DNA from: Cytospora piceicola
Lineage: Eukaryota > Ascomycota > Sordariomycetes > Diaporthales > Cytosporaceae
Assembly: GCA_023375675.1 (NCBI GenBank)
Contig: JALQBC010000012.1
Span: 1-64,000 of the forward strand
Direction: 5' to 3'
DNA length: 64,000 nt
Of the stretch, positions 1-12,400 are shown one piece after another; within the stretch, counting starts at the first letter, position 1; each line of letters starts with the position of its first letter. A program made the translations under genes and the position numbers. The notes under the pieces are model-generated. The model ran no database searches. It was given only the letters and a program-made list of their open reading frames with translations, and was not told the DNA's origin.

Positions 1-115
1 ACCTACTTACCTACTTACCTACTTACCTACTTACCTACTTACCTACTTACCTACTTACCTACTTACCTACTTACCTACTTACCTACTTACCTACTTACCT
101 ACTTACCTACTTACT
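1..115. repeat. Octamer tandem repeat (ACCTACTT)n
   Basis: About 14 nearly perfect head-to-tail copies of ACCTACTT run from the window edge and end in a slightly degenerate copy (TTACTTATC). The array may continue beyond the window. No coding potential. Confidence 0.95.
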
Positions 116-640
116 TATCTGACCTCATCTTGTTTCTAGAACAGGATACTAGCGCTGGTTGTTATATTATTTTCGGAAAAGAGTATTGTACCGAGGGAAA
201 AGTACCCGTTAGACTAGATATAGCTTACATATGTCGTTATAGTCTCTATTAATAAAGGTTAAGTCTAGCTGCTTCTCCCGCTTTACTTTTACCTAGTGAT
301 TAGGCCGTTGTAGTACCTAAGGGCTACCTCTGTCCTTCTAATCGAGTATGGTAATAACGCTAAGCGCTTAACATATTAGTTGAATGAAGTTTCTTTAAGT
401 TCGAAGACGATTCTATAGCTGCTTTATCGAAGGCCCGTTATAACGGTTGCTACCATAGTGTTAAGGAGATTTCCTAGTGGTAAAATAAGAATTGTATTCG
501 TAGAGAGCCTGACCTAAGATTTAAGGGGAGATCTTCGGGTTGTGTCTCAGCAGTGGAGACAGCACGAGCTATTGGTGTGTTTAAGGAGAGACATAAATAG
601 TGGCTGTTGGGGGACGGAAAGGACTTGTCCGTTTCAAGGG
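116..640. other. TA-rich decayed sequence, possible transposon relic
   Basis: This stretch is much richer in TpA than anything else in the window and has stops in all frames and no usable ORF. By eye CpA is scarce on the + strand, which would fit repeat-induced point mutation of an old mobile element next to the octamer satellite. No terminal repeats or recognisable protein remnant were seen, so the element type cannot be named. The change to ordinary composition falls near 520-640. Confidence 0.35.
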
Positions 641-865
641 TATAGTATATGCGTCATGAAAGTCATTATTGATTTCTCCCTGGTGTGATTGAATTATATG
701 AATCTGGAAGATACTCCAACTAGAAGTACAAGTCATCAGCGAAAGATGGGCTTCTGAAACATGAAGACCAACAATCGCTCACACGCTGCGCCGGATACCC
801 AAGGACAATGTCCAAGAGAAGAACCCAAGGCTTACTGCAAGCCAAGTCTGTTCAGGAACCTCAGC

Positions 866-3800
866 TTACAGCGAATCTTTCAATAGATGCCCCCAGTTTC
901 CACCACAGGAACACTTCCTCTGCTGGCTGAGCACGAAGGTGAACCCCGGCTTCGAGCCAACAACGTCCTCCATGACCGCACAGCATCTCACACATCTGCG
1001 CCACTCTGGCCCCGATTCGTCGCGGCTCGACTGCGCTTCATGTGTTGGCACACTCTCACCATTCAAGGCCTTGTGTGCTTTGGGTGCTGTCAGCTCCACC
1101 CGCTTGAACGTATCAACGTACTTCCTCCCATGCTTTCTGGCGGCTAGCCTTCTGGGCTCGTCGTCGACTTCCAGCAGCTCAAAGTCTGTAAAGAACAAAT
1201 CCGACCGTTTGGTCGAGACCATCAAGTTCTTGAGGTCAGTGTCGAAGAGCTTCTTGATCAGGGGCAGGAAGCTGGGTGGCGGGTTCTCGGCAAGGAGCAT
1301 CATCAACTCGCAGTGTGCCTGGGCTTTCTTGACGGCCGCGTCCGGCGGCGGTTGGTTTGGCTTTCCTGCCTGCTGCTGCTGCTGCTGCTGCTTCTGTGCC
1401 AGACTGGCCAGCGAGGCCTGGTAGGTCTGCCTGATATCGCCGCTCAGCGTGCTGAGCAGCTTGTCGATTTCTTCAACTTTGATAAGTGTCGTGGTAGTGT
1501 ATCGCTGCATTTTCAGGTAGGCTTGATGAACAGGAGTGATCCCACGATTTGTTGCGTTAGAATCTGTTGCGTTGTGCGGTGAGGTCTTCTCCCAGTACTG
1601 GATAGCCTTGTTGCTTAGAGTCTGTAGATGGTTCAAACGTCGGCATGTCGCGGAGAGGAATCCTCTCGTCGACGAGCAAAGTAGTAGGTGCAGGGACACT
1701 TCGTTCTTGGACTTGAGGTACGTAGTCATTTCCGAGAATCGGTTGGTACTGAGTAGTTCCATGAATTTTGGGTCGTCACGCAGGGCGAAGAGACTATCTG
1801 CCAACCAAGACAGCAGGTCAAGCGCCCACCTTGCGCATCCAGCAAGGGCGTCCACAACCTCTGGTCATAAGATTAGCATGAGAACTGCATTGGAAGGCAT
1901 CGAAGCAGGGAATACTCACCAGCCTCATCTAGAGGAGTCCACTTCTCCTTGGCCATATTCATGGGCGAGTTGCTGGCCACTGTAATGAGAATGACGATAT
2001 TTCGCAGATTTAAACCCAGCATTGCAAACTTGCTGCTGAATGTCCTCGGTTTGAATTCTCCTTTGAAGCCGAAATGGTTCAGCAGACTCATGACGAATTG
2101 CAACTGAACATTTCTGACCAGCTGGTCGTGGTGAGCCTCTTCAGAATAGTCTACGTTGATGTTCAACATCATGACCAGTGTTGACACCAAGTCGGTGAGA
2201 AATCGAGAGTGCTTATCAACGAAGGGCCGGGCAACAGCCAGGATGTCGTCGTAGTTTGTGTTTTGGTGGGTAGCGTTTGCCGCAGCCAATGTCAGTCCTG
2301 CAAGTACAGACTCGTATAGAGGATCTTGCCTGGTTGATCCAATATGCGCCACTGGATACTTCAGGCTATTCCACTTGAGCTTGCCGTTCTCACATACCTG
2401 GGTGAAAGAACAGTTGTTTGGGGAAACGGCCATTTGCAGGCATGGTTTTTCTTCGTCAAAATGGAAACCAGCCTGCTGAAGTGTTGTGATCTGATTTTGA
2501 TGCTCCTCGTGGTAGATCTCTGCCATTGTGATGCGGTCACGATACTGCACTGTGCCATCGCTGAAACCAAGGCAAATGATCTTCCCAAACTGAGTAGTTT
2601 CAACGGAGACGATGATTTTGTTGATGATGATCGAGTCACGCTTTTGAAGCCGCGTCATGGGACTAGGATTCGATCCTGTTCCGGCCTTAGGTCCGCGCTG
2701 CTCAAACGCAGGATGCAGTTGCTGAGGGAGGTCCATAACGACATTCCATCGGTCGATGATACTTTGGTACTCGACATTGTAAGGAGTTTGCGGCGTGGGT
2801 ATATGCAACCTAACAGCTAATATAGTTGCAGGTAGGGAAGTCTTCGTTTTCATATCAGTGACGGGCGGTAAGACTTCCAGATGGGATATCTGGCCCATCG
2901 ATACGTCCAAGTGTGATTCAACCAAGCCTGGCTGTAGCCAACTCGTCGTGACCAGGCGTTCTGCTTTAAGTGAAGGGTTGAGGGGGAGGCTTCCGGGCGG
3001 TATTTGCTTATCCGCTCGTTGTGACATGCCCCATTGTATCTCGGATTGAAGAACTTTTAATTGTTTGGATGCCGTGGCGAGGACAACAAGGAGTTTGCCT
3101 GGGCATATGTCAGCACAGGAAACGACAGCTATAGGACCATGTCTTACCGCGGTCAGGGCAGATGGCAGCATGTGTAATGAGGTCATCGGATGAAGTTATA
3201 CTCTCCATCTCCAACTGCGTCTCCAGAACTTGGTTGGAATTCTGAGAAAAGAACAGTTTAAGGAAACCATTGGCTGTCACACAGACCAAGGCACTCTTCT
3301 GCGGGTTAGGATGCCATGGACCAAGAGCTCCGGTAATACTATTGCCGTATTGGTATTTTTCGTTCTCACGAACCGCAGGCCCGTATGTGATGTTGTACTA
3401 GACATAGTCAGTGTCCCGGCCGACAATGTAATCGGAGAAACACACCTGTCTGGCTTGGAACAGGGGTAACCAGTGGCAACCAACTATAGAATGGAGATCA
3501 TCTGGTGCATCCGAGTCCCATTTCCTGGCGATGAAAGATGCCTTGTTGAGGGTCAAAGGGAAGGTAAGGAGACAGACTCTCCCAAAGGCATCGACGATAG
3601 CGAGCTCCGGGCTGTTGGTAGGAGCCCAAGCCAGGTGGACGATAGGTCCGCCAGGAAGAGGGGCGGAGAAAATAGAGCATGCTGTGGGCTCGCTCAACTC
3701 CCAGGTTCCATCAGTTGGATTGGTCCGAGGACATTGCAGATTGATGTAGGTGCCATCAGGGGAAATTGATGCAATAGTGCCTTGCTTTGAGCAAGCGATG

Positions 3801-4052
3801 CTCCTGGATAGGTACGTCAGAAACAACCGACTCAAACCAGTAAAGAAGTGAAGAACTGGAGGTGGATATAAGTTACCGGCAACATCCACGACCTCGCATC
3901 TCATCGACACGCTGCTGCAACTGCTTGCTTGGAGGTCGGGGAGCCATAGGCATGACTTCGTCTCCGAATAGATCATCGTCCATGTTGGGTAAGGCGCCGC
4001 CCAACGGGTCCATGTGGTCCTCCAACATCATGGGCATTTTGGAGGCGGTCAT
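866..4052 (-). CDS. MED16: Mediator complex subunit 16 (Sin4-type)
   Basis: Tail-module subunit of Mediator, which links DNA-bound activators to RNA polymerase II in the nucleus. Five exons on the minus strand: 4052-3877, 3803-3446, 3397-3148, 3098-1920 and 1860-866, giving 985 aa. The start at 4052 is followed by an acidic, Met-rich leader. Residues about 60-350 look like the WD40/propeller-type N-terminus of Med16 (for example SISPDGTYINLQ, HLAWAPTNSPELA). The C-terminal third is helical with a Gln run at about 813-820. The tail has paired cysteines (RRCVRCC and KCSCGG, about 943-975) that resemble a zinc-binding end. All introns have GT-AG ends and the junctions keep frame. The identification rests on overall architecture and recognisable Med16 segments. 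It is divergently oriented from the sirtuin gene. Confidence 0.85.
1370..1392 (-). repeat. CAG/CTG trinucleotide run encoding poly-Gln in MED16
   Basis: A (CTG)n run on the + strand reads as consecutive CAG codons in MED16. It encodes a seven-Gln tract preceded by Gln-Lys, with unmixed codons over most of its length, so it is a likely length-polymorphic site. Confidence 0.85.
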
Positions 4053-5654
4053 TCGGAACTATGAAATTCAGATATGCGTGACAAGCGGCCGGCACACATA
4101 GGACTAAGCTCCGGCTGTAACAGCAACAACCTGGAGGGTGAGGTGGAGCAGGTGCGGTTCCCAGATTTTGAGCGAGTCTTGGCAACAAGAGTGCTTCATG
4201 TAGCTATGAAGAGATCATTTCCGACATGTGATGCATGGTCTCATTCTAGACTTGGGATATCAAGTGTCGTGAGGAAGGTTGCTTGTTGGTGAGAGAGGGG
4301 ATGGATCAATTGGTGTTGGTAGTTCCGTTGCTCCAAACCGCCGCCGTCCGTGAGTACGGACGGATCCGTTACGGGATACTGGTGCGCTGAAGCAGCTACG
4401 TATCTACCTGTGTACCTGGAAAAAGATGCTGACTAAGACGACTACCTGCCCACCTTGGGGAAACCCCTTGCCTACAGCAGCCTTGCGTCAAAAGACCCAC
4501 ACGGCTGCCGAAGCGAACATGTCTTCCATCCCTGCATTTTGCCTGCCAAAAATGGAGATGCGCGTATCCGAGCAACGCGACACAAATACTCGGGTAATTT
4601 GTGTAAAATGACTACCTAGGTAGTAAATACTTGACATGGTCTAATTTTTCCGGGAATTGCAACACACACACAATCCACCGTGGATCTGTACACTGATAGA
4701 GACTCGACCTCTGTATGTTTCGTTCAACCCTGATATAACGTTTCCCTTTGCTTAGCCTGGACCTCGAGGGTTCGCCTAGTGTCTAGGAAATCTTACCGTT
4801 ACTCGTTCAATGTTCTAAGTGTCTTAGATATTGCCGTTCTAGGTTAGAGTAGCCAATCCTGCAGGTGTTCAAGCCTAATACAAAAAGCGCTGTGACCATA
4901 CCCTGAATCCAATCTTGTTTCTGTCCAAAAGGATATGATGTTAGCACTTTGAAGTTATCAGTCGCTTTGCACTACAAAGGGTTTTACAGTCCACACATCA
5001 GGACCCGGATTAACAGTAATAAGTGCGACTGTGATCATTGATGTGGGAGATACACATCATTGCAGTCACCTAGAAGACTAGATAACAATACTATCTCAAC
5101 ACTCAGAGCTGACAATTCACTCAATTATAATGAGCTGTCGTCACCATCTAGCACATGACTATGCTCTGTGGCAATAGCCCAAAAGCTCAGCAGTCTAATA
5201 CCAATTACGCCCTGCTGGCTGGCCGGCCTGTTGCCCTGTTCCTTTACCATATAAGCCAGCCCTCACATCAGCAAAGGCAGACAAGGCAGTGGGCCAAAAC
5301 AAGCCTAGCGCTACCTGGCCTTGGGGTACCTGTGTCACGCCCAATCGCTCCTCCGGTCTTATTTTCACTTCTATTCACCCTTTCTGTTCTCTTTCTGTAC
5401 TCGACAACTCAACGTCGCCGACCGAACGAAACCCTTCATCCTGCAGCAACCCAGGAGACCACAAACAAGAGGCACAATAGACAAAGCCCTGCCTCCATTC
5501 TGGAATAATGATATGAAGAAAGACCGACCACATGCGACCAACTTTACAGCCTCTCCTTCCTCCCTTCCCTCCTAAAGTACTTTGTACCACCGCAAAGTCT
5601 CAACAAGCTTAATTGTCTCCCACAGTTCAGAGAAGCAACTACAACACATGTGCG
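4053..5654. other. Divergent intergenic region, MED16 / sirtuin
   Basis: 1.6 kb between two divergent starts; it should hold both promoters. One perfect TACCTAGGTA palindrome lies at 4613-4622. The 250 bases before the sirtuin start are pyrimidine-rich, with a TATA-like ATATAAG near 5250. ORFs here have no protein-like composition. Confidence 0.6.
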
Positions 5655-7667
5655 ATGGACACGCCAGACCCCAAAGACTCTTTTCCCCCCTCCTCACCCC
5701 TCTCAGACTTGTCTTCGACACCTTCAGCCTCGTCGCCTCTGTCTGCCCTATCCAAGTCGCCGTCATTATCTCCTCAACCTCCTATTATCATGGACGCGTC
5801 GAGTAGATACCCTTCCCCTAGCTCTACCGCAACCCAGTCGAGCTGCATATCGCCCTCAAAAATACGAGACAGCGAAGAGATTCAGGTTCGCACCGACAAC
5901 CAGCCACCAGCCAAGAGGCGCAAGATCGCAGAGCGCAAGCCTCGGACTATAGAGCACCTAGAGCTCGACAACCGAGGTGATGATGGCGACGCTCAGCTGG
6001 ATCGGTTGCTCAATGCTTTGCGCCGCAAGAAGAAGATTGTTGTGATCGCTGGAGCAGGAATCTCAGTCTCAGCAGGCAGTGAGTAGACCCTGCACCGAAA
6101 CAATCAAGTCTCTACGGACTCTATGAGTTCGAAACTAATTGCCCCACCAGTACCCGACTTTCGGTCAAGCGAGGGCCTATTCAAGACCCTGAAGGACAAG
6201 CACAAAATCAAGGGCGGTGGCAAGTCCCTATTCGACGCCTCGGTTTACAAGGATGACAAGTCTACGGAAGAATTCCATAAGATGGTTCGCGACCTGTCCC
6301 GCCTGACAAAGGAGGCCAAGCCCACCGCATTCCACCATATGCTGGCTACTATTGCGCAGGAGGGCCGCTTGATGCGCCTGTACTCCCAGAATGTCGATTG
6401 TCTCGATACCGCCCTGAAACCTCTGGCGACCGAAATACCCCTGAATACGAAGGCCCCCTGGCCAGTTACGATTCAACTCCACGGCGGATTAGAGAAGATG
6501 CAGTGCACAAAGTGCAGCCACGTTGATGGCTTCGATGGCTCACTCTTCCAGGGGCCCGAACCCCCGTTGTGCGAGAGGTGCAAGGAGGCAGATTACGTGC
6601 GCACCGAGTTTGGCGGAAAGCGAAGTCACGGAATCGGGCGTCTCCGGCCACGAATGGTTCTATACAATGAATACAACCCCGACGAAGATGCTATTGGAAA
6701 AGTCTCCCAGGCCGATCTGCGACGAGTCCCTGACGCCGTACTTGTTGTTGGCACAAGCCTCAAGGTACCAGGCGTCAAGCGGATTGTCAGGGAGCTGTGT
6801 CAGGCGACACGTTCGAAGCGAGATGGGTTCACAGCTTGGATCAACTTGGATCCCGCGCCTCAGGCTCCGGACATGAGGAATTTGTGGGACCTTGTGGTTC
6901 GTGGAAAGTGTGACGACATTGCAGGCCTGCTGAACCTGCCCCGCTGGGACTGCGACACTCAAGATATTGGCCCCCAGGAGGAGTACATGGTATCTGGTTC
7001 GACTGAGAAGGAAGTGGAGTACGAACAGCGCCGCAGTCGCGATAGGATCGACGTGCTGCTGGCCAACCGGAAGTACTCTATCGACCAGTCTAACGATATG
7101 GAATCCGGATCAGGCGACATTCTCGATGTCAAGTCCAAGCTTGTGTACAAGGTCCAGGAAATTCTACCAACTCCCAGTGCAAGCCCAAGGCATGGTACAC
7201 CGCAACCACGGAAGCCGCTGCCTAAGGGCAAGACGAAGCAAAGCACGCTCAGCTTCGGTGCACAGAACGCCAGCGCGACGACCGAGACGAAGCCGACCAA
7301 GGCCGCCAAGGCAAGGAAGCCTCGACAGGCGAAGAAGGAGTCGAAGCCCAAGAACGAGATCACCAAGACTTTCAAGGCCACCAAGAGCAGCACAAAGGCT
7401 GGCAGGACGACAAAAGCTGCTTTAGGTCCAGTCAAGATTGAGCCCAACTCGCCCAATCCGTCATCCCCCCGAAAAACTGGCGATAGTCTACGCAAAGGTC
7501 TTCCTTCTCTGCGTCCAGATTCCGAGCAGAACGACTCATTTCGCTACAAGCTGGAGAACACATCCTCCAGCGACCTGAGCGAGTTGAGCTTTACCAGCGC
7601 CAAGAGTGGCTGGGCGACGATCGTCCCGAACTCAAAACCGCGGGGAATGGAGAACCTAGTGGACTAG
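5655..7667 (+). CDS. NAD-dependent histone deacetylase, sirtuin of the Hst3/Hst4 type
   Basis: NAD+-dependent deacetylase. Hst3/Hst4 family members remove H3K56 acetylation after replication and act in silencing and genome stability in the nucleus. Exons 5655-6078 and 6151-7667, 646 aa. The junction rebuilds the family motif as GAGIS...AGIPDFRSS. Visible landmarks are NAD-binding G133-A-G-I-S137, the QNVD motif, catalytic H252 in QLHGGL, the zinc ligands C260-x2-C263 and C282-x2-C285, and GTSLKVPG. The N-terminal 110 residues are Ser/Pro-rich with a basic PPAKRRK that looks like a nuclear signal. After about residue 400 comes a long Lys/Ser/Pro-rich tail, typical of fungal Hst4-like proteins, with a PCNA-box-like KQSTLSFG near 504-511. 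The ATG at 5655 is the first in frame after an upstream stop. Assignment to Hst3 versus Hst4 is not possible by eye. Confidence 0.9.
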
Positions 7668-9464
7668 AGATCTTCTCAGGGCGATTTTCTTCTCCCTCCT
7701 GCACGCCCCGACCCTGATTTTATGGCTGCTGGTCTAGGACAGCCTCCAACACATCAATTGTCCAGCAAGTCGGACCAGCAAAACGTGTCCAAGGATCTGA
7801 GAAGCCCAGCAGCACGCCTGTGGGACAGCTTCAACAGCCAGGCATCAGAAGACCTGCTGGACGAGCAGTATTATCCTTGGGCCTTTCCGAAGGTCACTTA
7901 AGGGTCTAAGGGGTCTACTCAAGATCTCCTTGTAGGACCCAAATAAAAGCCTACTGCCAAACAGCAATCTTTTAATCGGCAGAACTTGCAGCATACACAC
8001 CATTACGAACCTTGCATGGTACATTATCCCAAAGCACACACACACTGTTTCTTACAACACCATCCCGTCATGGCTCGCGATACCCCCTTCATTTCCCGTA
8101 AAGGGCAGGGCAGGATGAGCCACGGGGGCTTTGCTCACTAGCGAGGCGTTCTGTCGGGCGGTGTGTTGTCTACGAAGGGAATTTGCTGTCCCCCATACAC
8201 ATATAGCTCTCAGTTTTCCCGAGAGGATTGACCACTTGCTACAGCAGTGTTCTAGACTGCTGTGGTAGTGCCTAATTGAAAAGTCATATTTGACTACATG
8301 CCTTGTTCCAGGCCATTGTATCCCCGTGACCAGTCTCAAGCACCTACTCACCTGACCGCCGTACTCTAACGAGTGTGATATCCGTATCCTGAGCAGAAAT
8401 GGGGCAGCAATTGCTTGATGGCTGGAGTGCGTTGAGTGCGCTCTCTGCTGAACACCTTTCCCAGGTGAAAACTAAGTGTTAAGCGGGCGTGGCCGGGGCC
8501 GAGGCGGCACAAGCCAACACTGACTGCTACGTGAAGCAATTTAGACGCATCGTTCCGGCCCTGGCCAGCCAACGTGGCCAAGCCAACAATTCCCAAGACC
8601 TGTCTTCAGTGATGAGCTGACTGAGAGCGGCACATGAAGAAATACGTGGCTGGAGTACAGGCCAATGCTTTTTTCTGAATTGAAAGATTCAGTCAATGCC
8701 TTGCTTGTACGGCCATCCAACAAGTTGAAACAATATGCTTCCTCATTCCCATGTCATTTGTCCGGCCGGAGCTGGTCTTTGTGTGCTTGACACCTTATAC
8801 TATCATTATCATCAGACTTCTTGTTTGTTCAGCTTGTTTCATTCAAGTTTAATGTATATGACACTACGTAACCTGCTTATGGCTAGCAAAACGGCAAACG
8901 CCCACTTCAAAGCCACCGGGCATAGACACCAATTCCATTTGTCCATTATCCCTTTACCTGAATATCGGCAAGACCCATCCAGCCTCATCTGGAGGCCTTC
9001 GCAATAACTGCATAGTCTCAGAGCCGGTCTAATGTTTCGTGTGTAATACATAACTCCCCAATGTTTTTTTGTTGCCGCTAACGAGGGCACCGTCACCCCC
9101 GGCCACCAGGCCATTCTACGAGAGCAGCGCCCACCATGGGTCAAAAAGGGCCCCAAAAATCGTATGCCTCATCCATGCAACTCTCTGGGTATGAGTCAGT
9201 TTAAAAATAATTCCAAACAACCGAAAAACGCCAGAAAGACACATTTCCAGTACGCCTGAGCAATGCTGCTGGTCATTAGTCTGAAGAGGTATCGAGTCGT
9301 CCAAATGTAGACTGCTGGATAGACACTGAGTGATGAGTCGATGAATCGGCAAGGATAGACATCAGTACCGCATCGGAGGCGCGGTAGCGGCAACGAATTG
9401 GACGAATTCCCCTTCAGATGGCCAGTCTCAGGCCACGTATTCTCGGTCAGATCACTTCGCCCGC
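7668..9464. other. Convergent intergenic region, sirtuin / CHD1
   Basis: 1.8 kb holding the 3' flanks of two convergent genes. All ORFs are short and have unlikely composition. No tRNA or other structured RNA could be supported; a weak C/D-box-like stretch near 8605-8685 was rejected. Confidence 0.5.
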
Positions 9465-12400
9465 TCAGTATGGGCTCTGCCGATGCTGAATATCCGGTGA
9501 CCATGATGGCCTCCCACGATCAACAAGACTTCGATCGTTCGAAGGCCGGTCGCGATCCCTCCGGAAGCTGAGGCGGTCTCCGTTTTCGTAAGCTCGATGC
9601 CTGTAATCGTCTCGACGATAGTCCCGTCGCACATCCTCGCTCGACTCGCGTCGCATCTCCTTACGAGCTCGGCGACGGGCTTCCTCCTCATCATCGATCT
9701 CTCCGTCCTCAAGATCATCTCGTTTCTTAGACTGTTTCTTCTCTACACCGTCCTTTTTTTCTTTCCCCTTGTCCTTCTCAGCCAGGGTCCGGTACATTTT
9801 GGCGAGCTTGTCGCCCGTAACCTCAATCTCGCCAATAGGCCAGACAGTGGATAGGAAGTCCCTGAGACATTGTTAATAGGACTGCTAAAACATGTTGGAG
9901 ATTCTCAAACTCACCAGAATTGAGGCATGAGGCCATCGAGTTGCTCAGCAGGGAGTCCAGCATCCTTGAGGCCTGTGAGGTGGTTGCCGATCTGTCGAAG
10001 CTCAGAGCCCATGATCTTGGCTCGCTCCTTTGCTGACGCAATGTTGTCCTGGGTTGTATACATAATACGTTTGAAATTCACACGCACTGGCTTCAGCAAT
10101 GACCAAATAAGCTGTTCGTTGTCCCGGATGTCAAGTTTGTTGTCGTCGAGCTCCATCAGACGATTGAAACGTTGTACAGCCTCCTCGCGTCTTCTGTTCA
10201 GACGATCCAGGGCCTCAGAGTCCAGTTTCGTGCGGTTGTCTTTTGCATTCTTGTCGAGGGACCCGTGTCTAGTGTCACCATGGCTATGCTCCATACGTCG
10301 ATGCTTGATATGCCGGTCTTCGTGATCGTCTGTGTGCTTCCTCTTGTGCTCAGGCCGGGGCGTGCCACGTTCGTCGGCGATGCTCCGAGATCTGTGGTCA
10401 TTGTGCAGGCGGTCCCTGTTACGATCTCTATTTTGTCCTGACTTCTTGGCGAGTTGAGGTGCCGGTGACCCGGATGCAGAATTGACGTCGCTGCGGCGGT
10501 GCCCATTGAGGACGAGGTTCTTCTTGCTACGGTGATGGTTCTCCACAGCTTTCTTGGCCGCGATGTCATCTGAATATTTCGCCATCAGAACAGAAAGAAG
10601 GTATTCAGCGCGACGGACTAGGTGCACAGCACCAGGAGACTGGATGCTCTTGTCGTCTGTCTTCTTGCGTTCTTCCTTCTTGTCCACACGATGCTCCTCG
10701 AGGAAGAACTTCTCCTGCATCTGCAATGCCGAGTCATCCCGAATTTGGGTCCAAGCACCGAACCCGTACTTGTCGATGCCGATGAGAAGCATGCCGTCCT
10801 CGCGGGCTCCCCAATCGCAAGAGTAGTGGGCGGCCTTCGCAGCTTCAGGCAAGCGGAAATTGAGAGGATTGTCCTGTTCAGCGAGGATGTTGCGGAGGAG
10901 TCTGAGTTGGGGTGGCCTCTCCAGGACGGTTTCGGCGTTGACCTTCCTGACTTCACCAAAGTCGACGAGGACGGCCTTCTTGTCCTTCTTGGCGAGTGTC
11001 TTTCCCGTCTTTTCCTCTTCTTCACGGACCTTCTCGTTGCTGGCATCCACAGCAGTTTGACTAATATTAATAAGATCGTCGATGATTGCGTGGAGGAAGT
11101 CACGGTTCCGGTCAGAGAGACGAGCCTCATGGACAACCTCGTCACCGCGATCGTCCATAGAACCATAACGGAAAAAGGCCCGAATGAGGTTGCGAGTCTC
11201 CTTCTCGTTCAACGGTCGCCGTGGGTCAGACAGAAGAGCTCGCTGCTCCTCGAGTTCTTCGAGTTCTTGCTGCTCCCGCTCCCGCTTCTTCGCCATTCTC
11301 TCTGCTCTGTCAGCCTCTGTGCCCTTCTTGACGTTCTTCAAAGTAACCTTTCGGGGTGCATTCTCTTCCATAGCCTTGGCAAGATAAGCGTCGTTCTTTT
11401 TCTTGTCTTCGTCAGCTTTGATAACGGCGAGCTGGTCGGCAGGGATGATCTGATCCCAATCCAGCGCCATCTCGTCAACCTTGACATCGGTGACCTGCAT
11501 CCAGTTGTCCCAGTCAATTCCTCCAGAACTGAGGTTGAGTTTGTCATCGACGGCGGTCTTTGTTTCTTCCGCTTGCTCCAAGATCGCATCGATGTCAAGC
11601 TTCTCGAGCTTCTCCTGATTGCCAGACTGTTCAAATAGGTTCTGAGATCGCATCTTGAGGATCATCTGGATGTCTTCAGCCGTCTTGGCCTCGTCCACTT
11701 TCAGACCCTTGTCTTGGAATTTCTCACGCAAAGCTTTTCCTTCATCGGTTACGCCTGCTTGGATTGTAAGATACTCCAAAAACAGCTTGTTGCGGGCTCG
11801 CTTGACCACTTCTTCCTCGATGGTCTGTTTTGCAACGAGCCGGTACACGCTGACAGGCTTCTTTTGACCAATACGATGAGCTCGAGCCATAGCTTGAAGG
11901 TCAGCCTGCGGGTTCCAGTCCGAGTCGTAGATGATCACGGTGTCAGCCGTCATGAGATTGATACCCAAGCCACCAGCCCGCGTGGAGAGTAGGAAGCAAA
12001 AATCATCGCTACCCTCAGAATTGAAATGGTTTATGGCCAAGCGCCGGGGCCCGGCTGGAATAGTGCCATCGAGTCTCTGGAATGGGTAGCCGCGTATGCG
12101 GAGATAGTCTCCAAGAATGTCCAGCATCTTGACCATTTGGCTAAAAATCAACACTCGGTGGTTGTCTCTCTTCAGCTTAGTCAAGAGCTGGTCAAGGAGC
12201 ATCATCTTGCCACTGCTCGCAATGAGGCCTTTAATTTGGTCCTCTCGACGCGTGCTACCATTCAGAACCCTCTCCTCGGCTCCATGAAACATATACGGAT
12301 GATTGCTGATCTTCTTCAGCTCCATCATGATGTTGAGGAGAGACTGCTTCTGACCGCTAGCGTCCCTCAGCGCCGCATAATTGCGTGTCAAGATATTTTT

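Noticed and set aside
8605..8685. C/D-box snoRNA-like pattern (GTGATGA ... CTGA) on the + strand
   Set aside because: The terminal stem is only about 4 bp and no guide match to rRNA can be judged; such boxes occur often by chance.
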